Below are positions 57,385-64,000 of a stretch of DNA of 64,000 nucleotides, piece after piece. Both the position numbers and the translations under genes were made by a program. How positions within the stretch are numbered: position 1 is the first letter of the stretch; each line of letters begins with the position of its first letter. Source of the DNA: Xanthomonas sp. NCPPB 1128 (GTDB lineage Bacteria > Pseudomonadota > Gammaproteobacteria > Xanthomonadales > Xanthomonadaceae); NCBI RefSeq assembly GCF_001043115.1, contig NZ_LFME01000004.1:62001-126000 (forward strand). The letters run 5' to 3'. Below the pieces are notes generated by a model that worked only from the letters and a program-made list of their open reading frames with translations, searched no databases and was not told the origin of the DNA.

Positions 57385-58221
57385 ATGATCGACCGACTGC
57401 GACGCCTGTTGTCCCGCACCTCGCCGAGCGGGCTCGATGCCACGCGCGATGCTGCAGGGTCCGAATCCGCGCCCGACACGCAACCGGGCCAGGCACTGCA
57501 GCAACTGTTGCTGCAGGTGCTGCAGCGCGAGGGGCATGCGGCAAGCTTGCACGACGATGCCGTCGAGCTCGGCAACGGCCTGCACCTGCTCACCGAACTG
57601 GTGGACCTGGCCGAACTGCGCAGCGGCGTGCGCACGGCCAGCTGCATTCGCGTGCATCACCGCAGCCTGTTCCCCGATGGCATCGTTGAGTTCCAGCACT
57701 CCATCGGCGAAGACACCGAAGCAAGCCTGGCCTCGGGCTTCACGACCTGGGCGCGCACCGATCTGGTGGCGTTGTCTGAGGCGGTGACGGCACCGGCCGA
57801 TGCTCGCTGCATGACGCTGCAGATGGAGTTCCCTGCCACGGCCGAGGCGCAGACCGCGGTGCGGCGCACGGTAGTGCTGGGGCCGGTGGCGCACATGAAC
57901 GGCGATGCGGCCCGGGCTGCGGCCGGCGACGACACGGAGCACGCGTTCTGCCCGTGCTGCCTGTTCACCAACAGCCTGGATGCCTTGATGCCGCTGCTGC
58001 AGCGCGATCGGCGCATGCTCGGGATCCGGCTGTTCGCCTCGCGCGATGCCGACGGCGAGGTCGCGGCCGACTGCCGGGTCAACGGCGAGGACTTTCCCGA
58101 GGGCGTGGCGTGCCTGCGCCGCTACGCCGAGACCTGGCCGGCGCTCGGCGCCATGGAGTTCCGCAAGCAGTACGCGGTGGTGCGCCTGCCGGAGCCAGTG
58201 GTGGCGGATACCACGCACTGA
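57385..58221 (+). CDS. DUF6348 family protein
   Basis: A 278-residue cytosolic protein. The block IRVHHRSLFPDGIVEFQHSIGEDTEASLASGF matches the DUF6348 family, which is found among small accessory and immunity-like genes. AAGGATG gives a short-spaced ribosome site. A CPCC motif (HAFCPCCLF) in the second half could bind metal. Function unknown. Confidence 0.72.
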   Translation: MIDRLRRLLSRTSPSGLDATRDAAGSESAPDTQPGQALQQLLLQVLQREGHAASLHDDAVELGNGLHLLTELVDLAELRSGVRTASCIRVHHRSLFPDGIVEFQHSIGEDTEASLASGFTTWARTDLVALSEAVTAPADARCMTLQMEFPATAEAQTAVRRTVVLGPVAHMNGDAARAAAGDDTEHAFCPCCLFTNSLDALMPLLQRDRRMLGIRLFASRDADGEVAADCRVNGEDFPEGVACLRRYAETWPALGAMEFRKQYAVVRLPEPVVADTTH

Positions 58222-58272
58222 GGTGCCATCGCGCGCTGTCCGAGCGCAAGCCCATTGGTGTGCGGCGCCGGC

Positions 58273-59106
58273 CTAGGCCGCAGCGGCATCCGCTGGCGAT
58301 GCCGGCAGCGCCGAGGCCACGATGCGGTGCAACTGTGCCGCCAGCGCCTTGCGGTCGCTGCCCGGCGCCACCGCGATCGGTGCGTGGAAGGTCACCCTGA
58401 CCACCGCACCGGACAGGCGCAGGAACTGCGCGACGTGTGCGCCGGCCTGCATCTCGCCGTAGAAGGCATAGGCCTCGCGATCGCCACCCCGCGCGATGGG
58501 TTGACCGTCCACGCTGCGCACGTCCAGCGTGAATGGTTGCAGGGTCCATTGCCGCGCGCCCGGATCGGCACTGAGGAACAGCGAGAACAGGCTGGACTTG
58601 AACGGCGCCACCCACTCGCCGGAGGAGGTAGTGCCTTCGGCGAACAGCACCACGTCGTGATCCGGACGCAGTTGCGCGGCCACCGAGGCGGCCACCGCGG
58701 CCGCATCCTGGCGGCGCCGGCTGATGAACACGGTCTGCGCCAGCGCGCCGATGTGGCGCATACCCGGCCAGCGCTCCATGTCGTTCTTGGCGATGAAGCG
58801 CGCACGCAGCAGGCTGCCCAGCACCACGATGTCGAAGTGGGAGATGTGGTTGCCGACGAACAGCGTCCCGCCCGCCTCGCGCGGCGCGCCCACCACCTCG
58901 ACGCGGAGGCCCAGGGCGCGCCGCAGGCAGCCGAACCACAGCCGCGGCAGCACGAACGCGCCGCGGCCGCGGGTGAAGCGCATCAGCAGCCACTGCGGCG
59001 GGATCAGCAGCAGGCTGGCGAGCACGCAGACGGCAACGCGGACGATGGTGCGCAGGCGGCCGACGAGGGCGCCTGCAGCGGGGCGGAGCGGAACGGCGGC
59101 GGGCAT
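58273..59106 (-). CDS. plsC: 1-acyl-glycerol-3-phosphate acyltransferase (PlsC family)
   Basis: A 277-residue membrane-associated acyltransferase. An N-terminal hydrophobic helix (IVRVAVCVLASLLLIPPQWLL) precedes the catalytic NHISHFD (HxxxxD) and the acceptor-binding FAEGTTSSG block. It transfers an acyl chain to lysophosphatidic acid or a related lysolipid. It stands alone, and further in-frame GTG or ATG codons upstream are not needed for the domain. Lipid specificity is uncertain, because many Xanthomonas species carry several paralogues. Confidence 0.9.
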   Translation of the reverse strand: MPAAVPLRPAAGALVGRLRTIVRVAVCVLASLLLIPPQWLLMRFTRGRGAFVLPRLWFGCLRRALGLRVEVVGAPREAGGTLFVGNHISHFDIVVLGSLLRARFIAKNDMERWPGMRHIGALAQTVFISRRRQDAAAVAASVAAQLRPDHDVVLFAEGTTSSGEWVAPFKSSLFSLFLSADPGARQWTLQPFTLDVRSVDGQPIARGGDREAYAFYGEMQAGAHVAQFLRLSGAVVRVTFHAPIAVAPGSDRKALAAQLHRIVASALPASPADAAAA

Positions 59107-59200
59107 GGGCGAGGGGGGCTGGGGAGACGGTCGGCGCGCGCGGCGGCGCGCCCGCGGCGATGGTAGCCGAGGCCTGCGTCTTCGGCATTCATGACGTCGC

Positions 59201-59227
59201 GGTGCCGCGGTGCCGCGGTGCCGCGGT
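59201..59227. repeat. Eight-base tandem repeat
   Basis: GGTGCCGC is repeated about three and a half times in the 365-base gap between plsC and the ribonuclease gene (59107-59471). It is short enough to vary in copy number. The rest of the gap holds no supported gene. Confidence 0.7.
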
Positions 59228-59471
59228 GGGGCGCGTGAGGATGCATCAGGGAATGTGCCGTGTCCGCGCACTTCCAGTCCCGATGCCGTTCCGGCGTTCA
59301 CGTCGCCCCTTCGCCGCCGTCTTGGATCCCTGCCGTACCGGGGCGCCATGCCGGCCGCAGATCAGCCATCGCCCGATGGGCGTGGCGCCGGCGCCTGCGC
59401 ATCGTGGCAGCGCCCGCCGCGGCGCCGTTCGCCGGTGGCGGCCATCCCGATCACTTCCAAGGAGCACGTCC

Positions 59472-59861
59472 ATGTCCCGTCCGATCCACGCTGTCCTGCT
59501 TGCCGCGCTGCTGGTCTCCACCCAGGCGCAGGCGCAGAAGGCGCCGTCCGCCTGCGGCGCATTGCCCACCTACGTGCGCGAGGCCGCTCGTGACATGGCG
59601 TACTGCATCACCATGCCCAACCCGATCGCCGCCTGCGGTCCCACCCAGGTGGACGTGCAGGTGTTCGGCAATGCCGAAGGGCGTCTGCCGAAAGCCGGCA
59701 AAGGGCAGACCTACTACGAAGGCAAGGCGCGGCGCGACCCGGGCGGCCCGGCCGGCACCTATCGCCTGGTGTTCCTGGTCACCGACGGCAAGACCAAGTC
59801 GACGATCGCGCAGCGCTACTACTCGGCCGATCACTACACGACGTTCTGCGCGGTGCAGTGA
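59472..59861 (+). CDS. Secreted barnase/RNase N1-family ribonuclease
   Basis: A 129-residue protein with a signal peptide ending in TQAQAQ. The mature part of about 107 residues aligns with guanyl-specific ribonucleases such as RNase Sa and barnase: VFGNAEGRLP, then YYEGKA with the catalytic Glu, TYRLVFLVTDG with the Arg, and YYSADHYTTF with the catalytic His. Four cysteines may form disulfides. It would cleave single-stranded RNA outside the cell, either for nutrition or as a toxin. No barstar-like inhibitor gene is adjacent, which fits an enzyme exported before folding. AAGGAG precedes the ATG. Confidence 0.88.
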   Translation: MSRPIHAVLLAALLVSTQAQAQKAPSACGALPTYVREAARDMAYCITMPNPIAACGPTQVDVQVFGNAEGRLPKAGKGQTYYEGKARRDPGGPAGTYRLVFLVTDGKTKSTIAQRYYSADHYTTFCAVQ

Positions 59862-60003
59862 GGGCGTCCGGCTGGCGCCGCCTGCGAATGGTCGGTGCCA
59901 GTCGATGCGGTGCGCCAGCGCGGCGCGTGAGTATGAGCACCGGGCGGCGGCGGTGCTTGTGCTTTGGCGGTGGCCGGTACCGATGGGGGGCGCGGCGTCG
60001 TTC

Positions 60004-60211
60004 GTCGCGGCTTAAGCGGCTCCTGCAAACGCAATGGTTTGCGATGAGTGTGCTGGATAGGTGGTGGAGGACTTCAATCTCGACGAGGGGTGAAGTCGAT
60101 CGCCACTGGTGCTTCGTTCGTCGCGCTGAAGCGGGCCTCCAACAGCACTGGGAGGCGCATCCTGTAGGAGCGGCTTCAGCCGCGACGAGGCGTTACCGGT
60201 AGAGCCTACAA
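60004..60211. repeat. Cluster of REP elements, mostly decayed
   Basis: Degenerate copies occur at about 60004-60026 (GTCGCGGCTTAAGCGGCTCC) and 60061-60085 (a GGACTTCAATCTCGAC relative of the second REP family), with another at 60118-60144. An intact GTAGGAGCGGCTTCAGCC copy lies at 60164-60186. The order resembles one unit of the array at 32.1-32.5 kb. The 437-base gap 59862-60298 contains nothing else recognised. Confidence 0.7.
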
Positions 60212-60298
60212 GGCAATGGGTGCCCTTCGATTCGCAGCAAAAGCCAACTGCCTGGGCTATCGGGAAGCCGCGCCCACGGCACGGTGGAGATTGCAGCG

Positions 60299-60793
60299 TC
60301 AGTGCCTGTCATCGGCCTGCTTGCAGTCCTCAGCCTGCGAGGTGGCGAACGACGCCAGGATCCACGCACCTGTGGGGCGTGCCTCGACGCCGTAGCGCCA
60401 CGACTGGCGCACGCTGTCTGCGCAACTGGTAATGGCGATGCTATCGCCGGTCGAGCCGTTGGCCGGCAGTGGCAGGGGCGCAGGAAGCCGCTCGCTGGCG
60501 GGTGGCAGCGCTCGCGCGTAGGTCAGGACGATGGGGCCGAGCTGGTCGAGATTGCCCATGCGCGCGCCATCGCTACGCGTACGGTGCTGCACCAGCCAGT
60601 CGCGCACCTGCCGCCACTCCGGCGTGCCTGCGGCGTAGGTGCTGGTGCTCGACACACGCAGGCTATCCGGCGCGTTCGGCGCAGCGTAGGCCGCCAGCGG
60701 CAGCAGGGCGAGCAGCAGGGGGGCAATGCCCCATCGCGCATGCCGAGCGCGCGTCCGTCCGTTTCCGACCGCAACATCGCAGCGCCTGTGCAT
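60299..60793 (-). CDS. Exported protein of unknown function
   Basis: A 164-residue protein with a basic N-terminus and a signal peptide (WGIAPLLLALLPLAAYA). The mature part contains EWRQVRDWLVQHRT, GNLDQLGPIVLTYARALPP and a C-terminal pair of cysteines. No family recognised. ATG 60793 is chosen over longer frames because it leads directly into the signal. Confidence 0.6.
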   Translation of the reverse strand: MHRRCDVAVGNGRTRARHARWGIAPLLLALLPLAAYAAPNAPDSLRVSSTSTYAAGTPEWRQVRDWLVQHRTRSDGARMGNLDQLGPIVLTYARALPPASERLPAPLPLPANGSTGDSIAITSCADSVRQSWRYGVEARPTGAWILASFATSQAEDCKQADDRH

Positions 60794-60890
60794 CCGCCCG
60801 CTCCCTGTGGTTGCCGATGGCGCGACGATAGCACCATCGGCGGCCACGTTTTCCCGCGTGGTGCGGACATGTCGTCGGCCGCGCTCGCGC

Positions 60891-61097
60891 TCAGCGCTTG
60901 CCGGGGCGATCGGCCAGCGACGCCTGCAGCGCGGTGGCCAATGCGGCATCGCCGCTGACCAGCGCGCTCCAGCGCAGTTCCAGGCCCTTGCGCCGGCCTT
61001 TCTCGGTGAGTTTCAGGCCGTCCGGGTCCAAGGTCAGGGTGTAGTGCACGCCGTCGATCTCGAGTTCGCGGCGCAGGGGTTTGTCGAGCGGAGTCAT
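60891..61097 (-). CDS. Small conserved protein
   Basis: A 68-residue protein (LRRELEIDGVHYTLTLDPDGLKLTEKGRRKGLELRWSALVSGD), highly charged and beta-rich, of unknown function. It is divergent from the exonuclease III gene, with 74 bases between starts. Confidence 0.7.
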   Translation of the reverse strand: MTPLDKPLRRELEIDGVHYTLTLDPDGLKLTEKGRRKGLELRWSALVSGDAALATALQASLADRPGKR

Positions 61098-61171
61098 GCG
61101 GCGGCTCCCGTTTTCACGATGCGGCGAGGGTAGCCGGGCGAAGGTGATGGCAGGTTCTGCAGGCGCGCCGG

Positions 61172-62323
61172 ATGAAAACGCTCAAGATCGCCACCTACAA
61201 CGTCAACGGCATCCGCAGCCGCTTGCCGCAGTTGCTGCAGTGGCTGCAGCGCGAGGCGCCGGACATTGTCGGCCTGCAGGAGCTCAAGAGCGTGGATGCG
61301 GGTTTTCCGCTCGCCGAGCTGCATGCCGCCGGCTACGGCGCGGTGTGGATGGGGCAGTCGAGCTGGAACGGCGTGGCGCTGCTGGCCAAGGGCTGCGACC
61401 CGGTCGAGAGCCGGCGCGGCCTGCCTGGCGATCCGCGCGACACCCAGAGCCGCTACATCGAGGCGATGGCGCACGGCGTGCTGGTCGGCTGCCTGTACCT
61501 GCCCAACGGCAATCCGCGCCCGGGTCCCAAATTCGACTACAAGCTGGACTGGTTCGCGCGCCTGCAGCGGCATGCGCAGCAGCTGGTGGCGCTGCCGCAT
61601 CCGGTGGCCCTGATCGGCGACTTCAACGTGGTGCCCACCGATGCGGACATCTACAACCCGGCCTCGTGGCGACGCGACGCGTTGCTGCAGCCGGAGAGCC
61701 GCCAGGCCTATGCCGAACTGCTGGCGCAGGGCTGGACCGACAGCCTGCGCGAGGTGCACGGCGAACGCCGCGTGTACACGTTCTGGGATTATTTTCGCCA
61801 GCACTGGCAACGCGATGCCGGGCTGCGCATCGACCACCTACTGCTGAATCCGCCGCTGGCCGCGCGTCTGCGCGACGCCGGCGTGGATCGCTGGGTGCGC
61901 GACCTGCCGCATGCCAGCGACCATGCGCCGACCTGGGTCGTGCTGGGCGTGGTGTCGGCCCGCGGTGCAGCCGCGGCGTCGCTCAAGCCGAGGCGCGGCG
62001 ACGGGGACGTTGGAGGAAAAACGAAGGGCGGTAAGGCGACGAAGACCACACGCCCCTCCGCGTCTGGCACTCCGTCGCGGGCGGCGAAAGCCGCAGTGCG
62101 GACCAGGGGCAAGACGACGGCCAGGGCCGCGGCGAAATCGACGACGCCAGCGCAGGCAACGAAGAAGCGAAGCGCAACAAAGACGACGTCGGCGAAGACT
62201 CCGAAAGCGAACACGCCGAAAGCGCGCAAGCCGCGCGCTGCGGCCGAGGTGCCGCCGACGCCCCCGCGCGGCAAGGCGCGCCGGAAACCACCCCTTCTCC
62301 CGCCGGGAGAAGATGGCGCGTAG
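61172..62323 (+). CDS. xth: Exodeoxyribonuclease III with a histone-like basic tail
   Basis: A 383-residue protein. Residues 1-260 are a complete exonuclease III/AP endonuclease: KIATYNVNGIRSRLPQ, the metal site LQELKS, YNPASWRRDALLQ, GDFNVVPTDADIYN, LRIDHLLLNPPL and the catalytic SDHAPTW. It cleaves abasic sites and degrades 3' ends in base-excision repair. Residues about 262-383 are an added Lys/Ala/Thr/Pro-rich tail (KTTARAAAKS, TKKRSATKTTSAKTPKA) resembling histone H1, absent from standard Xth of about 260 residues. The last codons (KPPLLPPGEDGA) lie inside a genomic palindromic repeat that supplies the end of the frame. Confidence 0.92.
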   Translation: MKTLKIATYNVNGIRSRLPQLLQWLQREAPDIVGLQELKSVDAGFPLAELHAAGYGAVWMGQSSWNGVALLAKGCDPVESRRGLPGDPRDTQSRYIEAMAHGVLVGCLYLPNGNPRPGPKFDYKLDWFARLQRHAQQLVALPHPVALIGDFNVVPTDADIYNPASWRRDALLQPESRQAYAELLAQGWTDSLREVHGERRVYTFWDYFRQHWQRDAGLRIDHLLLNPPLAARLRDAGVDRWVRDLPHASDHAPTWVVLGVVSARGAAAASLKPRRGDGDVGGKTKGGKATKTTRPSASGTPSRAAKAAVRTRGKTTARAAAKSTTPAQATKKRSATKTTSAKTPKANTPKARKPRAAAEVPPTPPRGKARRKPPLLPPGEDGA

Positions 62324-62339
62324 CGCCGGATGAGGGTAT
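62294..62339. repeat. Interspersed palindromic repeat overlapping a stop codon
   Basis: CTTCTCCCG and CGGGAGAAG form a hairpin followed by ATGGCGCGTAGCGCCGGATG. It belongs to the same family as the repeats at 30.4 and 43.8 kb. It covers the stop of xth and lies between convergent genes. Confidence 0.75.
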
Positions 62340-62395
62340 GGCGGAAGCGTGGAAGGGGCCGATCCCGTGCTGCCGCCGCGTCCCGGTGACTTGTC

Positions 62396-63214
62396 TTACT
62401 TCAACATCTCGGTGAAGGCGCGATCGGCCTCGATCACGTCCGGCAGCGCGTCGAACAGCGCGTCCAGGTCCACATCGTCCATCAGTGGGCCCGTCACCGC
62501 CTGCCGCGCCTGGTCGTTGGCGCTGCCGTGGCGCTCCAGCGCGTCGGCGACCAGCGCGGCCTGGGCAACGAGCTTGGGCATCGGCTCGCCTTCCGGCGCC
62601 TGCAGCGGCCGCGCCTGGAAGGCGATGGCGGTCTGGATCACCTGCGGCAGCTGCCAGCGCCGCGCCAGCTCGGCGCCCACTTCCGGATAGCCGAAGCCCA
62701 GTTGCACGGTCTCGTCGGCGGCGCGGCCGCTGGAGGAGGCGTCCGGGTGCAGTTGCGCGGCGTAGTCGGGCGCGCCGGTCTGGATCAGCAATTCACCGAT
62801 GTTGTGCATCATGCCGCAGGTGAACGCGGTCTCCGCGTCCAGTCCCTTCTGCCGCGCCAGCAGCCGGCACACGCCGGCCACTTCGAAGCTGTGCAGCCAG
62901 AACGCGCGCAGGTCGAAATGCGCCGGGGCATGGAACGCGCCGGTCACCGAGGAGGCCAGCACCAGGGTGCGCAAGGTGTTGAAGCCCAGGCGCAGCGCCG
63001 CGTCTTCCACCGTGGTGGAATCGCGCGCGCCACGGAAGCGCGCCGAATTGGCCAGCCGCAGCACCTTGGCCGCGATCACCGGGTCCCGCTCGATGTTGCG
63101 CGCCACCGCGTCCAGGCTGGTGCCCGGCGCATCGAACTGCAGGATCAGGTCCTGCGCCACCTGGGGAATGGTCGGCAGGGTGTGCAACTGGTCGAACAGC
63201 GCCTCTAGCTTCAT
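62396..63214 (-). CDS. HDOD domain signalling protein
   Basis: A 272-residue single-domain HDOD protein (LPTIPQVAQDLI, NIERDPVIAAKVLRLANSARF, AFTCGMMHNIGELLI). HDOD domains are HD-superfamily relatives that usually lack catalysis and act as scaffolds in signalling, stress or motility networks. No output domain is attached. It may share regulation with the DUF1456 gene upstream on the same strand (157-base gap). Confidence 0.9.
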   Translation of the reverse strand: MKLEALFDQLHTLPTIPQVAQDLILQFDAPGTSLDAVARNIERDPVIAAKVLRLANSARFRGARDSTTVEDAALRLGFNTLRTLVLASSVTGAFHAPAHFDLRAFWLHSFEVAGVCRLLARQKGLDAETAFTCGMMHNIGELLIQTGAPDYAAQLHPDASSSGRAADETVQLGFGYPEVGAELARRWQLPQVIQTAIAFQARPLQAPEGEPMPKLVAQAALVADALERHGSANDQARQAVTGPLMDDVDLDALFDALPDVIEADRAFTEMLK

Positions 63215-63371
63215 GGGGACCCTCGGAACGGAACGGGAGGCGGGCAGGGCCGGCAGCCGGCCGCGCCGCCACGGTGGCGGAATGCGCGCATCCTACCGAT
63301 TCGCGATGGCCGGCGTGTGGATGGCCGGCGTCGCGGCGACGGCCGCGCCCTGCTGCAGCGGTGCGCGCGGC

Positions 63372-63845
63372 TCAGCCGGCGGCGCGCACGCGCAGGGTCA
63401 GGCCCTTGAGGAAGTTGCGCAGCAACTGGTCGCCGCACAGGCGGAAATTCTTGTGTTCCGGCTGCCGGAACAGCGCCGACAGTTCCGGCTTGGACACCGG
63501 GAAACCGGCGGCGTCGAAGATCTGGTGCATGTCCACGTCCTTGAGCTGGAACGCCACGCGCAGCTTCTTCAGCACCACGTTGTTGGTGATGCGCGCTTCC
63601 ACCGGGCGCGGCGGCAGGCTGTCGTCGCGGCCGCGGTAGTGGAACACCAGCCCGTCCAGCACGTGCGCCAGCACCGCGTCGCTGCATGCGACGAAGCCGT
63701 CTTCGTCTTCCTTCTTCAGCCATGCCGGGATCTGCGCCTTGTCGATCGGGAATGCCGGATCGGCGAGGTGCGCCAGATCGACGAGCTTCTGGTCGCTCAG
63801 GTCGAGCATGTAGCGGATGGAGCGCAGGATGTCGTTGTTGAGCAT
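63372..63845 (-). CDS. yehS: DUF1456 (YehS-like) protein
   Basis: A 157-residue protein with two repeats of the DUF1456 motif (NNDILRSIRYMLDLSDQKLVDL and TNNVVLKKLRVAFQLKDVDMHQIF), each followed by a short loop (AFPIDKAQIPAWLKKEDE; FPVSKPELSALFRQPEHKN). The length and layout match E. coli YehS, whose function is unknown. ATG 63845 starts the first repeat directly. Confidence 0.9.
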   Translation of the reverse strand: MLNNDILRSIRYMLDLSDQKLVDLAHLADPAFPIDKAQIPAWLKKEDEDGFVACSDAVLAHVLDGLVFHYRGRDDSLPPRPVEARITNNVVLKKLRVAFQLKDVDMHQIFDAAGFPVSKPELSALFRQPEHKNFRLCGDQLLRNFLKGLTLRVRAAG

Positions 63846-64000
63846 GGCAGGTGCGGGAGTGCCGGCAGGCCCGGCGAGGGCGGCTAGTCTAGGGCCTGTC
63901 ACCCATTCCCGGGTAGGCCGCGTTGGCGCTGCAAGGCCGTCAGGTTTGCGTCGCGTGGCGCAGGCCTGACTGGCCGTCAGGTCAAGCCGCGCGGCGCGAA

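Overview
The window is high-GC DNA from a plant-associated gammaproteobacterium of the Xanthomonas group. The main signs are two proteins ending in the Xanthomonas VirD4-interacting protein conserved domain (XVIPCD), repeated GTAG-type extragenic palindromes (GTAGGAGCGGCTTCAGCC...), a TonB-dependent receptor, a large xylan-degradation operon, and a class II ribonucleotide reductase split into two genes. No rRNA, tRNA, CRISPR array or insertion sequence was recognised.

Layout. 1-12.8 kb: the tail of a GH3 glucosidase, then a LacI-type regulator divergent from a tightly overlapping xylan operon (GH67 alpha-glucuronidase, SGNH/sialate-esterase-type deacetylase, GH43, GH3 beta-xylosidase with PA14, and a GPH symporter fused to a second GH43). 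These genes would debranch, deacetylate and hydrolyse imported xylo-oligosaccharides. 13-27 kb: a peptidoglycan-centred region. It has a dipeptide epimerase, an NlpC/P60 peptidase, a TonB receptor, an AmiD-like lipoprotein amidase, two type IV secretion (X-T4SS) antibacterial effectors of peptidoglycan-hydrolase type with candidate immunity lipoproteins beside them, and a VanX-type D-Ala-D-Ala dipeptidase. 27-39.5 kb: mostly housekeeping or small conserved genes (HAD phosphatases, EF-hand protein, HglS/YdcJ oxygenase, M17 aminopeptidase, PerM-like transporter, YqjD/YqjE-type membrane proteins, HtrA/DegQ protease), separated by palindromic repeat clusters.

39.5-44 kb: the B12-dependent ribonucleotide reductase nrdJ, a histone-H1-like Lys/Ala-rich gene, and a second gene carrying the TSCPD domain and the C-terminal redox cysteines. 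A pair of candidate NrdR boxes lies upstream, 31 bp apart centre to centre. 44-50.5 kb: a secreted Rhs/YD-repeat polymorphic toxin with a Cys-patterned C-terminal tip. It is translationally coupled to a small candidate immunity gene and followed by an AT-rich string of small orphan genes, the clearest sign of horizontal turnover in the window.

50.5-64 kb: a membrane protein fused to a PPOX-type flavoprotein domain, a CPBP-family protein, a GAF-EAL protein, a group of small uncharacterised genes, PlsC-type acyltransferase, a secreted barnase/RNase N1-family ribonuclease, exonuclease III with a histone-like basic tail, an HDOD protein and a DUF1456 protein. The most interesting items are the X-T4SS effector/immunity block, the Rhs tip with its immunity neighbours, the symporter-GH43 fusion, and the split NrdJ whose second half carries an A9 tract and a genomic palindrome inside its coding frame.
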